Assembly: GCA_027627685.1 (NCBI GenBank)
Contig: CP091241.1
Span: forward strand, 640,942 to 704,941
Direction of reading: 5' to 3'
Length of the DNA: 64,000 nucleotides
DNA from: Hyphomonadaceae bacterium ML37
Lineage (GTDB): Bacteria; Pseudomonadota; Alphaproteobacteria; Caulobacterales; Maricaulaceae
Part shown: piece by piece, positions 1 to 8,981 of the stretch
How the letters are laid out: every line of letters starts with the position of its first letter
Numbering within the stretch: the first letter of the stretch is position 1
Translations under genes and position numbers: made by a program
Notes under the pieces: generated by a model
Told to the model about the DNA's origin: nothing
Databases searched by the model: none
The model's input: only the letters and a program-made list of their open reading frames with translations

Positions 1-36
1 GGGCTGAAACGCCGTTACACGCGGTAGGCGCGGCCT

Positions 37-1791
37 TTAGGGCCGGCCGACAATCCCGTCGCGGCGCGGATCGGCGGCGCCTTCCAGCGTGCCGTCGTCC
101 AGCACGCGGATGATGTGGATGCCGGAGTTTTCGCCCCGCTCGCCGTCAATCTCGAAGCCGCGCTCGCGCAGGGCCTCAAGGATGTCCGCATTGAAGCCGC
201 GCTCGATATTCACCACATCGCCGCGCGCCACGACATTGGGCAGATCGGCCGCCGCCTGCGCGCTCAGCCCCCAGTCCAGCATGCCCACCAGCGTCTTGGC
301 GGTGTAGGCGATGATCGAATTGCCGCCCGGCGAGCCGGTGGCCAGCACGAAATCCCCGTCCGTATCAAACACAATGGTCGGCGACATGGACGAGCGCGGA
401 CGCTTGCCCGCTTCCGGCGCGTTGGGGTGCAGGCGGCCTTCCTGGTCACGCGGGACGAAAGCAAAATCGGTGAGCTGGTTGTTCAAGAGGAACCCGCCTT
501 CGGTCATCCGGTTATTGCCAAAGCCCGATTCAACCGTGGTGGTCATGGAGACCACATTGCCGAATGTGTCGCGGATCACGAAATGCGTGGTGCCTCGATT
601 GTCCGGCGTGGTGTCGGGCCCGGCCGGCTGCGCGCCCGGCGGCATGCCATGGCTGATGGCCGGGATCGCCAGTTCCGGATCGATCAGATCGCGGCGCGCA
701 GCGAGATAATCACGGTCCAGCAGCCCGGCCACCGGCACATGCGCGAAGTCGGCATCGCCGACATATTGGTCGCGGTCGGCATAGGCCAGGCGGCTCGCCT
801 CGATGAACAGGCGCCAGCCCTCCACCGTGTCGGGGCCGTGAGCGCTCATGTCGAAGCCTTCCAGAATCGTCAAAATCGCCCCGACCGCAACAGCGCCGGA
901 CGAGGGCGGCGGCGCCGAGCAAACGAGATAGACGCGGTAGGGCGCGCACAGCGCCGCGCGCCGCACCGGCTCGTAGCCGGCGAGATCCTCCAGCGTGATC
1001 GTTCCGGGCAGGGGCTCTTCAGCGGCGGCATCGATAATCTGCTGCGCGATCTCGCCGGTGTAGAAATTGCGCCAGTCCGCCGCCACAGCCGTCAGCGTCG
1101 CGGCATAGCCCGGATTGGTCAGCACATGACCAGCGGGCCAGGCATTGCCGTCGGGATCATAGAAATAATCGCGCGACTGCTCGCGTCGTGCCAGCGAGGA
1201 GATTTGCCGCACGCGCTGGGCCAGAGAGGACAGGCGCGGCGAGACCTCGAACCCGTCGCGCGCCAGCGCAATGCCGGCGTCGAACCCGTCGGCCCAGTCC
1301 AGCCGGCCATGCTCGTCATGGGCCATGGCCAGCATGGCGATGGCGCCCGGCACGCCGGTGGAGCGTCCGCTCTGCCAGGCCTCGATAAAGCCCAGCGGTT
1401 CGCCGTCCGCGTTCAGCCAATGGTCTTCGGTGACGCTGGCAGGCGCCGTCTCGCGCCCGTCATAGACGATGGTTTCACCCGTCGCGGCGTCATAGCGCAC
1501 CATGAAGGCGCCCCCGGCGATTCCGGAACTTTGCGGCTCGACCAGACCCAGAACCACCTGCACCGCGATGGCCGCATCCACCGCGTCGCCGCCCTGGCGC
1601 AGTGCTTCCAATCCGGCTTCGACCGCATCGGGATGCGCAGCGGCGACCATGGCTTCGACCGGCGCAGCCGCAGGCGCGGCGGCGGGTTCTGGCGCTTGCG
1701 CCGTGTCAGGCGCACGTGAGTCCGGCGCGCCGCAGGCGGTCAGCCACAGGGCCGTGCCGGCGAGGGCGGCGAAGCGGGTCAGGTGACGCAT
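37..1791 (-). CDS. ggt: gamma-glutamyltransferase, lipoprotein
   Basis: Predicted gamma-glutamyltransferase, an N-terminal nucleophile hydrolase that cleaves or transfers the gamma-glutamyl group of glutathione and similar peptides in the periplasm. The 584-residue precursor begins with a lipoprotein signal (LTAC, Cys20). The autoprocessing site lies in NRGTTHF, where Thr401 would become the N-terminal nucleophile of a small subunit of about 184 residues. The glycine-rich stretch GSPGG near the C-terminus also fits the family. I chose the ATG at 1791 because AAAGGAC sits 5 nt upstream; an ATG five codons earlier has no such site. The gene lies 33 nt from the LysR gene on the same strand, so co-transcription is possible. 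Length and motifs are normal for the family. The lipid anchor is inferred from the lipobox. Confidence 0.95.
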   Translation of the reverse strand: MRHLTRFAALAGTALWLTACGAPDSRAPDTAQAPEPAAAPAAAPVEAMVAAAHPDAVEAGLEALRQGGDAVDAAIAVQVVLGLVEPQSSGIAGGAFMVRYDAATGETIVYDGRETAPASVTEDHWLNADGEPLGFIEAWQSGRSTGVPGAIAMLAMAHDEHGRLDWADGFDAGIALARDGFEVSPRLSSLAQRVRQISSLARREQSRDYFYDPDGNAWPAGHVLTNPGYAATLTAVAADWRNFYTGEIAQQIIDAAAEEPLPGTITLEDLAGYEPVRRAALCAPYRVYLVCSAPPPSSGAVAVGAILTILEGFDMSAHGPDTVEGWRLFIEASRLAYADRDQYVGDADFAHVPVAGLLDRDYLAARRDLIDPELAIPAISHGMPPGAQPAGPDTTPDNRGTTHFVIRDTFGNVVSMTTTVESGFGNNRMTEGGFLLNNQLTDFAFVPRDQEGRLHPNAPEAGKRPRSSMSPTIVFDTDGDFVLATGSPGGNSIIAYTAKTLVGMLDWGLSAQAAADLPNVVARGDVVNIERGFNADILEALRERGFEIDGERGENSGIHIIRVLDDGTLEGAADPRRDGIVGRP

Positions 1792-1824
1792 GGCAAGTCC
1801 TTTCAACGCAGGGGAAATTCAGGT

Positions 1825-2772
1825 CTAGACGCCGGCGGCCTCGAAGGGCTCGGCGAGGTCTTTCAGGGTATCGATGACGGCGCGCGCCGCGCGCGGCAAG
1901 GGGCGGGTCTCAGGCGACAGGATATAATAGCCCCAGTCCAGCGCCGTCACCCCGTCGGCCACCAGGCTGATCAGCTCACCGCGTGCGATGGCTCCATCGG
2001 CCAGGCTGCGGCGCACCAGAGCCGCGCCGCGTCCAGACGCGGCGGCGGCGACCACATGCTCGGGCCGCGCGTAATGATCCCCGGCGGCCAGATCGGCCCG
2101 CGCCAGGCGCCGGCGCTCCAGCCAGGTGCGCCAGTCGGGCTGCGCGGGATCGCGTCCCGGGCTCATGTCGTGGATCAGGGGCAGGGCGGTCAGCGCCGCG
2201 CGCCAGTCCCCGCCAAAGGGCGCCAGCAGGACCGGCGAAGCGGCGGGGGCCACGCTTTCGGTCAGCAGCCGCACCGCCCGGTGGCCGGGCCAGGGGCCGG
2301 GGCCATAGCGGATATCCAGATCGAGGCGGAACCGGTCCAGGTCTTCGGGCGCCGGGTCGGCGATGAGGTCTATGTCTGCACCGGCCAGGCGTGACGCTAG
2401 CCAGCCCGCGGCCAGCGCGCCCGGCGCACCCAGACGCACGCGGGCGCTGACGCCGGATTCCTGGCGCAGCAGACGGCTGGCTTCGGACAGGCGGGCGAAA
2501 GCCTCGTTCAGCGCCGGCGCCGCCCCGGCTGCGCCCACGGTCAGCGACACGCCGCGGCCCTGACGCTCCAGCAGGCGCACTTTGAGGACATCTTCCAGGA
2601 GGCGAATCTGTTGGGACACCGCGCCGGGCGTCACGCCCAGCTCCCTCGCAGCTGCAGCAACGCTGCCGCGCCGGGCCACAGCTTCGAAGGCCCGCAACGC
2701 ATTGAGCGGCAGCAGGGGCTCGACGGGCCGCGCCTCCGGCCTGTCAATGTTTAGAATATCTGACGGACCCAC
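1825..2772 (-). CDS. LysR-family transcriptional regulator
   Basis: A 315-residue LysR-type regulator. Residues about 20-80 form the winged helix-turn-helix (LNALRAFEAVARRGS, then ELGVTPGAVSQQI), and the rest is the effector-binding domain. The layout resembles the GcvA subgroup. The start is a GTG at 2772 with AAGGAAG about 8 nt upstream. It is transcribed away from the TonB receptor gene across a 322-bp gap, the usual LysR arrangement for controlling a divergent target, so the receptor or the downstream ggt are its likely targets. The inducer cannot be read from sequence. Confidence 0.93.
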   Translation of the reverse strand: MGPSDILNIDRPEARPVEPLLPLNALRAFEAVARRGSVAAAARELGVTPGAVSQQIRLLEDVLKVRLLERQGRGVSLTVGAAGAAPALNEAFARLSEASRLLRQESGVSARVRLGAPGALAAGWLASRLAGADIDLIADPAPEDLDRFRLDLDIRYGPGPWPGHRAVRLLTESVAPAASPVLLAPFGGDWRAALTALPLIHDMSPGRDPAQPDWRTWLERRRLARADLAAGDHYARPEHVVAAAASGRGAALVRRSLADGAIARGELISLVADGVTALDWGYYILSPETRPLPRAARAVIDTLKDLAEPFEAAGV

Positions 2773-3094
2773 GAGAGCGTCTTCCTTGTTCGCCGCGACG
2801 GCCTTCAGCTTTAACCGCCTGCGAACCGGCCTGCAAGCACGCTCAGCGCGGGCGTGAGGGCGCGGCTGATCCGAGCCGTTGAAGGAAAGCTAAGCGATGA
2901 TGTGTTGACGCACCCTGCCTTGGCCAGTGTCACGAATCTGCCACACCCGTCACAAAAGGGCGGCAAGTACGGAGGCGCGCCACTGGAACTTTCACCTCGC
3001 CGCCACACCTAAACCATCAGTTAGCAGCCGCAACACGCGCACCCTTCATCGCAAGGTCGCGCCGCGCGGCCTCACTCAGGGGAGTTCCCATTTC
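2773..3094. other. divergent intergenic region, lysR / TonB receptor
   Basis: This 322-bp non-coding gap separates the lysR GTG from the TonB receptor ATG at 3095. It must carry both promoters and any LysR operator. A ribosome binding site (CAGGGGAG) lies just before 3095. The in-frame upstream extension of the receptor ORF from 2927 is rejected because the signal peptide begins at 3095. I see no convincing palindrome or RNA element. Confidence 0.6.
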
Positions 3095-5515
3095 ATGCGC
3101 ATCAAACAATCCACCTTCTTCCTAGCGGGCGTTTCGCTCGCTGTCCTCGCCGCCGGCGCCGCCATGGCGCAGGACGCGCCGCCGCCGCGTGCGACCAGCG
3201 ATGTGATCATCGTCACTGGCACGCGCACCGAAGGGCGCACCATCACCCAGTCGCTGGCCCCGGTGGATGTGATCTCCGCCGATGACCTGACGGCCCACGG
3301 CACCACCGAGCTCAATCAGGCGCTGGCCTATTCGCTGCCGTCCTTCAACTTCCCGCTTCCCGCTATCTCGGACGGCACCGACTCCATCCGCCCGGCCCAG
3401 CTGCGCGGCCTGGCGCCGGATCAGACCCTCATGCTGGTCAACGGCAAGCGCCGCCATGTCAGCGCTTTGCTGAACCTCAACACGGTGGGCCGCGGCGCGG
3501 CGGCGGTGGACCTCAACACCATCCCGACGTCGGCCATCGGCGCGGTGGAAGTGCTGCGTGACGGCGCCTCGGCGCAATACGGTTCGGACGCCATCGCCGG
3601 CGTGATCAACGTGCGCCTGCGCGAAGCCAGCGAAGGCGGCGCGGTGACCGTGACCTATGGCGAGCACGCCACCAATGTCGACCTTCCGCGATCGAGCCGC
3701 AATGTGCGCGATGGCGAGACGTTGACCATTTCGGGCTGGGCGGGTTTCCCGCTGGCTGAAAATGGCTTCCTGACGGTGTCGGCCGAGTACCGTGACCGTC
3801 AGCGCACCAATCGCGCCGACGTGGACACGGTCAATAACTACAATCTGATCGGCGGGCAGCCGGATCCGCGCGAGCTGACCTTTGACCGGCTCAACTGGAA
3901 TCACGGCAATGGCGATGTGCGCGATGTCAGCGTGCTGGCCAATGCCGGCCTGCCGCTGGACAATGGCGCGGAGCTCTATGGTTTCGCCAGCTATCAGGAC
4001 CGCGAAGCGCGCTCGTTCGGCTTCTATCGCCGCGCGCGCGACGCCCGCAATGTCGAGTCCATCTATCCCGACGGCTTCCTGCCGGAAATCCACCCGGACG
4101 TGACCGATTGGTCGGTCGGCGGCGGCGTGCGCGGCGATGCCGGCGCCGTGGCCTATGACTTCAGCGTCGTCCACGGACGCAACACGGTTGATTTCAACAT
4201 CCGCAACACGCTGAACCGCTCTCTCGGCGCCACGAGCCCGACCGAGTTCTTCGCCGGCCAGCTGCAGTTCAGCCAGACCGTGGTCAATGCCGACTTCGTC
4301 CAGTCTGTGGCGCTGGGTGGCCTCGCCGGCCCGCTCAACGTCGCCTATGGCGCTGAATACCGCCGGGAGAATTTCGAGATTGGCGCGGGCGAGCCCGATT
4401 CCTATTTCGGCGTGCCGGGCCTGGCTGCTGGCAGCCAGGTGTTCCCGGGCTTCCAGCCGCAGAACGAAGTGGATGAAAGCCGCGATTCATGGGGCGGGTA
4501 TGTCGACCTTGAAGCCGATGTCACCGACCGCGTGACGGTGTCGGGCGCGGTGCGCTATGAGCACTATTCCGACTTCGGCGACGCGCTCAACGCCAAGATC
4601 GCGGGCCGGTTTGACATGACTGAAAATGCCGCGCTGCGCGGCTCGATCAGCACCGGCTTCCGCGCGCCGTCGCTGCACCAGAGCCACTACACGGCCACCT
4701 CCACGGTGTTCATCAACAACGTCGCCACCGAAACCGGCACGTTCGCGGTGGACAGCCCCATCGCCCGCGCACTGGGTTCACAGGACCTGGAGCCGGAAAC
4801 CTCGGTCAACTACTCGCTGGGCGCGGTCTTCCAGAGTGGCGGCTTTGTGCTGACCATTGACGGTTTCCGCATCGAGATCGATGACCGCATCCTGCTGTCG
4901 GAAAACCTGAACCAGGCCAATGTGGTGGCGTTGCTGCCCGCCGGCGTCGGCGCGGCCCGCTTCTTCCTGAACGCGGCTGACTCGGTGACCGAGGGCGTCG
5001 ACATCGTCGCCAATTATTCCTGGGACACCGACACGCTCGGCAGCTTCCGCGCCACGGCGGCGGCCAACTTCACCAATACCGAGCTCAGCAATATCCAGTC
5101 GACCGGCGTATTGTCGGCCCTGACCCCGCCGCCGACCCTGTTTGCACGGGTCAATATCGGGCGCCAGGAAACGGGCTCGCCGAAAAACAAGTATATTTTC
5201 GGACTCGACTGGAACCGCGAGAACCTCGGCGGCCTGATCCGCGCCACCCGCTTTGGTGACGTGCAGGTGCTGTCCAACAATCCGGCGCTGGACTGGACGA
5301 TCGAGCCGCAATGGGTCGTGGACGTGGAAGCCTCGGTCCAGCTGCTGGAGAACACGCGGTTTGCGCTGGGCGCCAATAATGTGTTCGACAGCTACCCGAC
5401 CCAGAACCCGCAATTCAACGCGGCGACGGGCCCGACGCCCTTCATTTACAACGCCTTCTCTCCGGCGGGCTTCAATGGCCGCTATGTCTATGGCCGCGTG
5501 AGCGTGTCCTGGTAA
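3095..5515 (+). CDS. TonB-dependent outer-membrane receptor
   Basis: An 806-residue TonB-dependent receptor. It has a signal peptide ending near AMA at residue 25 and a short TonB-box-like segment (DVIIVTGTR). A plug domain follows, with LRDGASAQYGSDAIAGVIN, and then a long beta-barrel ending in an aromatic residue (VSVSW). Such proteins import scarce substrates across the outer membrane using ExbBD-TonB energy. The barrel lacks the FRAP/NPNL pair of heme receptors; together with the divergent LysR gene this suggests an organic nutrient rather than iron, but that is inference. A stem-loop follows at about 5557-5586. Confidence 0.95.
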   Translation: MRIKQSTFFLAGVSLAVLAAGAAMAQDAPPPRATSDVIIVTGTRTEGRTITQSLAPVDVISADDLTAHGTTELNQALAYSLPSFNFPLPAISDGTDSIRPAQLRGLAPDQTLMLVNGKRRHVSALLNLNTVGRGAAAVDLNTIPTSAIGAVEVLRDGASAQYGSDAIAGVINVRLREASEGGAVTVTYGEHATNVDLPRSSRNVRDGETLTISGWAGFPLAENGFLTVSAEYRDRQRTNRADVDTVNNYNLIGGQPDPRELTFDRLNWNHGNGDVRDVSVLANAGLPLDNGAELYGFASYQDREARSFGFYRRARDARNVESIYPDGFLPEIHPDVTDWSVGGGVRGDAGAVAYDFSVVHGRNTVDFNIRNTLNRSLGATSPTEFFAGQLQFSQTVVNADFVQSVALGGLAGPLNVAYGAEYRRENFEIGAGEPDSYFGVPGLAAGSQVFPGFQPQNEVDESRDSWGGYVDLEADVTDRVTVSGAVRYEHYSDFGDALNAKIAGRFDMTENAALRGSISTGFRAPSLHQSHYTATSTVFINNVATETGTFAVDSPIARALGSQDLEPETSVNYSLGAVFQSGGFVLTIDGFRIEIDDRILLSENLNQANVVALLPAGVGAARFFLNAADSVTEGVDIVANYSWDTDTLGSFRATAAANFTNTELSNIQSTGVLSALTPPPTLFARVNIGRQETGSPKNKYIFGLDWNRENLGGLIRATRFGDVQVLSNNPALDWTIEPQWVVDVEASVQLLENTRFALGANNVFDSYPTQNPQFNAATGPTPFIYNAFSPAGFNGRYVYGRVSVSW

Positions 5516-5556
5516 TCATATAGCGGTCCGCCTGCCGGAACCGCGCCAGACGAACC

Positions 5557-5586
5557 GCCCCCGTCCGGACCCTGTCCGGGCGGGGG
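5557..5586 (+). terminator. stem-loop after TonB receptor gene
   Basis: GC-rich inverted repeat (CCCCGTCCGGAC, loop CCT, GTCCGGGCGGGG, with one G-T pair) followed by TTGTCGTTT. It is a plausible intrinsic terminator, although the T tract is interrupted. Confidence 0.55.
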
Positions 5587-5636
5587 TTGTCGTTTCGGGG
5601 CTGCCCGGCGGTGCCCGAACCGGGTAAGGGGGGCGC

Positions 5637-6953
5637 ATGAGCGAATCTCACCTCACCCGCCGCGCCCTGTTCGCGCGCACTCTGCCGATCATGGGCGCCA
5701 ATGTGGCTGCGCCCCTCGTGGGCCTTGTTGATCTGGCGGTGATCGGCAATACCGGCGAGACCGCCGCCATCGCGGCGGTGGCGCTGGGCACGCTCGTCTT
5801 CAACATGCTTTACTGGTCGCTGGGCTTTCTGCGCATGGGCGCGACGGCGCTGGCGGCGCAAGCCGATGGGGCCGGCCAGCCTGGCGCGGTGCGCGCGGTG
5901 CTCTATCGCGCGCTCCTTCTGGCCGGCGGCTTCGGGCTGATCTTCATCGCGGCGCAATGGCCGCTGCGCGAAGCCGCGCTCGCCCTGTTCAGCGCCGGGC
6001 CGGACGTGGCCGCCGATACCCGGGCCTATATCGATGCGCGCATCTGGGGCGCGCCTGCGGCGCTGGCAGGATTTGCAGTTTATGGCTGGCTGATCGGGCT
6101 GGGCCTGACCGGCCGGGCGCTGGTGCTGCAGATCGCGCTCAATCTCGCCAATGCGGGCCTGTCGCTCTGGTTCGTCTTCGGGCTGGACTGGGGCGTGGCA
6201 GGGGTGGCGGGCGCCAGCGCGCTGGCGCAATGGCTGCATCTGGGGCTGGCGGCTGTGGTGATCGCCGGCGTGCTGCGCGCCCGTGGCCGCGCCTCATCCG
6301 AGCGCGTGTTCGAGCGGCAGGGCCTGATGCGCCTGTTCGCGGTCAATCGCGATCTGTTCGTGCGCACGCTGGCTTTGCTGGCGGGCTTCTACTGGTTCAA
6401 CGAGGCGAGCCTGCGCGAGGGCCCGGACGTGCTGGCGGGCAACGCCATTCTCTTGCAATTCATCGCCATCAGCGCCTTTGTGCTGGACGCCTTCGCCCAT
6501 GTGGCCGAGGCGGAAACCGGCCGGGCCGCAGGCGCGCGCGACTGGGACAGGCTGAAACGCGCCTTCCGCCTGACCAGCGAGATGGCCCTGGGCGGGGCAT
6601 TGCTGCTGACGCTTGCCTTCCTGTTGTTCGGGGAGGCGTTCATCCTGGCCATGACGACCGACCCGGCGGCGCGGGAGTCGGCGCTCGGCGCTCTGGTCTT
6701 CTGTGCGCTGGTCCCGCTGATCGGCGCGCCGAGCTGGCAGCTGGACGGGCTGATGATCGGGACCACGCGCGGCGCGCTGATGCGCAACGCCATGATCGCC
6801 GCTCTGGTGATCTATCTGGCGCTGGACCTCACCTTGCGCCCGGCCTTCGGCGTGACGGGGCTGTGGCTGGCGTTTCTGAGCTATTACATCGCGCGGGCGA
6901 CCACATTGGCGGTGGGCCTGCCGGGGCTGAAGCGCGCGGTGACGGACTCCTGA
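5637..6953 (+). CDS. MATE-family efflux transporter (DinF-like)
   Basis: A 438-residue polytopic membrane protein of the MATE family, closest in style to the DinF branch (RALFARTLPIMGANVAAPL, then LAVIGNTG near residues 35-40). Twelve hydrophobic segments can be counted as two six-helix halves. MATE proteins export cationic drugs or metabolites by H+ or Na+ antiport; the substrate here is unknown. The ATG at 5637 is preceded by TAAGGGGGG. It converges on the S49 peptidase gene with a palindromic repeat between them. Confidence 0.93.
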   Translation: MSESHLTRRALFARTLPIMGANVAAPLVGLVDLAVIGNTGETAAIAAVALGTLVFNMLYWSLGFLRMGATALAAQADGAGQPGAVRAVLYRALLLAGGFGLIFIAAQWPLREAALALFSAGPDVAADTRAYIDARIWGAPAALAGFAVYGWLIGLGLTGRALVLQIALNLANAGLSLWFVFGLDWGVAGVAGASALAQWLHLGLAAVVIAGVLRARGRASSERVFERQGLMRLFAVNRDLFVRTLALLAGFYWFNEASLREGPDVLAGNAILLQFIAISAFVLDAFAHVAEAETGRAAGARDWDRLKRAFRLTSEMALGGALLLTLAFLLFGEAFILAMTTDPAARESALGALVFCALVPLIGAPSWQLDGLMIGTTRGALMRNAMIAALVIYLALDLTLRPAFGVTGLWLAFLSYYIARATTLAVGLPGLKRAVTDS

Positions 6954-6959
6954 TTTATC

Positions 6960-7004
6960 GCATTTTCGAACCGCGAAACCGGTGTCCACTTTCGCTGAAA
7001 ATGC
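6960..7004. repeat. REP-like palindromic repeat between convergent genes
   Basis: A 45-bp element bounded by GCATTTTC and its exact inverse GAAAATGC, with CGAACCGCGAAACCGGTGTC inside. The sequence style matches dispersed palindromic repeats common in alphaproteobacterial intergenic regions. It sits between two convergent stop codons and could act as a bidirectional transcription end. Only one copy occurs in this window. Confidence 0.5.
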
Positions 7005-7008
7005 TTCT

Positions 7009-7839
7009 TTAGAGCCCGAACCGGCTCCACACCGCGCGCAGCTCCACCTGATCCAGCGCTGCGCCCATGAAGCGCGACAAAACGCCCGGGCGCGCCGGGG
7101 CCAGCGGACGGATGCGCACCTTGTCGCCGAACCGGCGCTTGAGCTCGCTGCGCGCCTCGCCCAGCCCGTCGATCAGGCCCAGATCCAGCGCCTCGGCGCC
7201 GGTATAGACCGAGCCGTCAAACAGCTCGGCCCCGTCTTTGAGCTTCTCGCCGCGCCGGGCTTTGACGTGGTCGATGAACTGGGCGTGCATTGCCTCCATC
7301 AGGCGGGTGATCGTGGCGGCCTGCTCCTTGGTCTCCGGACCGAAGGGATCGGCCAGCAGTTTCGATTTGCCCGCAGTCTTCACCCGGCGTTCGACGCCAA
7401 GCCGGTCCATGGCGCCGGTGAAGCCGAAGCCGGCGCTGATCACGCCGATGGAGCCGACGATGGACGCCGGATCGGCGAAAATCTCATCGCCCGCGCACGC
7501 GATCCAGTAGCCGCCGGATGCGGCCACATCCTCGCAGAACACCAGAACCGGTTTGTCCTTCTCCGCCGCCAGGGCGCGAATGCGGTCATGGATCAGGCGC
7601 GATTGCACCGGGCTGCCGCCGGGCGAATTGACGCTGATCGCCACGGCGGCGGCGCTCGTGTCGGCGAAAGCCTTGTCCAGCAGCTTTTCCAGCCGGCTCA
7701 GGGACAGCGCGCTGGAATTGCGCCCGCCGGCTGCGATCATGCCTTCCAGCCGGATCAGCGGCACGCTCGGCGCGTCGGCCCCGAACACCTTGCGCAGGGC
7801 GCGCGTGGCGCGGTCGAATTCGTCGCGGATGACAGACAT
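7009..7839 (-). CDS. S49-family peptidase (short SppA/SohB type)
   Basis: A 276-residue member of the S49 signal-peptide-peptidase family. The likely nucleophile Ser is in ASGGYWIACAGDEI and the candidate general-base Lys is in the following region (KTAGKSKLLADPF), the Ser/Lys dyad pattern of single-domain SppA proteins. GSIGVISAGFGF is also conserved in the family. No clear N-terminal membrane anchor is visible, unlike most SppA proteins, so it may be peripheral or cytoplasmic. The neighbouring TrmN6-like gene is on the same strand, 41 bp away, suggesting weak linkage. Confidence 0.92.
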   Translation of the reverse strand: MSVIRDEFDRATRALRKVFGADAPSVPLIRLEGMIAAGGRNSSALSLSRLEKLLDKAFADTSAAAVAISVNSPGGSPVQSRLIHDRIRALAAEKDKPVLVFCEDVAASGGYWIACAGDEIFADPASIVGSIGVISAGFGFTGAMDRLGVERRVKTAGKSKLLADPFGPETKEQAATITRLMEAMHAQFIDHVKARRGEKLKDGAELFDGSVYTGAEALDLGLIDGLGEARSELKRRFGDKVRIRPLAPARPGVLSRFMGAALDQVELRAVWSRFGL

Positions 7840-7880
7840 GGCGGCTCCAGTCGCAGAATGAACCTTCAGACTTGGCGTGT

Positions 7881-8621
7881 TCAGCCCGCCAGTTCAAGGC
7901 GCGCCGCCCCGCGCAGCACGGCATCCGCCCTTGGTGTCCACGCTCCGCTGGCGTCCTCATGCAGCACCAGAGGCGCCATCAGCACCAGAGGCGCGCGCCC
8001 GCCCGCGCGCGCTTCAACCAGAATGCGCTTGGCCGGCGCCTCAGCGCGTGGGTGGACGGGCAGGATTACGGCGCTCGCCTTGCCCTGCAGCGCGCTGAGC
8101 GCCTCACCCAGCCGGTCTGCCCGGTGGATGAACACCAGTGACCCGCCGGGTTTAAGGCGTTTGAGCCCCGCTGTGATCCAGTCCGCCAGGGGAGCGGCGC
8201 TGATCCAGGCCGCCTGTTTGCCGGGTTTGGGCGCGCGCAGCGAGGCCGGATCATCGAAATAGGGCGGGTTGAAAAACACCGCATCCAGCGCCGCATCGGG
8301 GCGCCAGGCCAGCGCTTCCGCCTCGACAATGGCGACCCGGTCCTCCAGCGCGTTCGCTGCTGCGTTGTGCCGGGCCAGCTCAGCGGCGCCCGCGTCCAGC
8401 TCCACGCCGGTCAGCCGGGCGTCCTTGTGGGCATGGGCCACCGACAGAATCGCAGCGCCCGTGCCGCAGCCGAACTCGGCTGCCCGTGCGCCGGCCGCCA
8501 GGCGGACCGAGGCCGCCAGCAGGATCGCGTCGAGGCCGGCGCGATAGCCGTCAGCGGTCTGGGTCAGGATCAGCTGACCGCCCAGAATGCGGTCTTGCGT
8601 CAGTCGGGAGTCCTTCGTCAT
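7881..8621 (-). CDS. SAM-dependent methyltransferase, tRNA1(Val) m6A37 (TrmN6) type
   Basis: A 246-residue class I methyltransferase. The SAM-binding motif is EFGCGTGAAILSVA and the N6-adenine motif is NPPYF, the hallmark of TrmN6/YfiC and related DNA/RNA N6-methyltransferases. By family it would methylate A37 of tRNA1(Val), though the exact target is inferred. The ATG at 8621 overlaps the stop of the DUF2007 gene as ATGA, so the two are translationally coupled; the 49-residue upstream extension is rejected. The C-terminal third is more variable. Confidence 0.9.
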   Translation of the reverse strand: MTKDSRLTQDRILGGQLILTQTADGYRAGLDAILLAASVRLAAGARAAEFGCGTGAAILSVAHAHKDARLTGVELDAGAAELARHNAAANALEDRVAIVEAEALAWRPDAALDAVFFNPPYFDDPASLRAPKPGKQAAWISAAPLADWITAGLKRLKPGGSLVFIHRADRLGEALSALQGKASAVILPVHPRAEAPAKRILVEARAGGRAPLVLMAPLVLHEDASGAWTPRADAVLRGAARLELAG

Positions 8622-8845
8622 TCGTCCGCAGGCATGGCCTCGGCCAGGGCGCGGCGCGCCTTGTCCGCGACGTCTTCCGGCACCAGAACCCGGCGGCGGA
8701 TCCAGGGTAGGGCGCCGCCGAAGGTTGCGGCGGTGTGGGCGTCCAGCGTCACCGGCTCGATCCCGCAATCGCGCAGGACCGCCTCGGCGAAGTTCAGCTT
8801 CACCGGATCGTTGGTGGACAGCACCTCGATCATCATCGCACGCAT
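8618..8845 (-). CDS. DUF2007 small protein
   Basis: A 75-residue protein of the DUF2007 'putative signal transducing' family. It starts MRAMMIEVLSTNDPVKLNFA and has the usual alternating strand-helix pattern ending in a helix (KARRALAEAM). Function unknown. It forms a translationally coupled pair with the TrmN6-like methyltransferase downstream and is transcribed divergently from polyprenyl synthase. A nearby in-frame ATG could be the true start. Confidence 0.88.
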   Translation of the reverse strand: MRAMMIEVLSTNDPVKLNFAEAVLRDCGIEPVTLDAHTAATFGGALPWIRRRVLVPEDVADKARRALAEAMPADE

Positions 8846-8981
8846 CTCCCTGCTTGCCCGGCGGCGGGTGTGGCGCCAGAACCAGCCTGCGTCCCTGTCA
8901 CGCAGTCTGGTCAGCTTGCCGGAGGCGCCGGGGCTACCTATTCTGCAGGCGCAAATGATCTGACTGCAAGAGGCAAGGCGC

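Noticed and set aside
115..1719. Long plus-strand ORF opposite gamma-glutamyltransferase (534 codons)
   Set aside because: Antisense frame of a clear gene in GC-rich DNA; composition is Arg/His/Gly-rich with no domain, as expected of a shadow frame.
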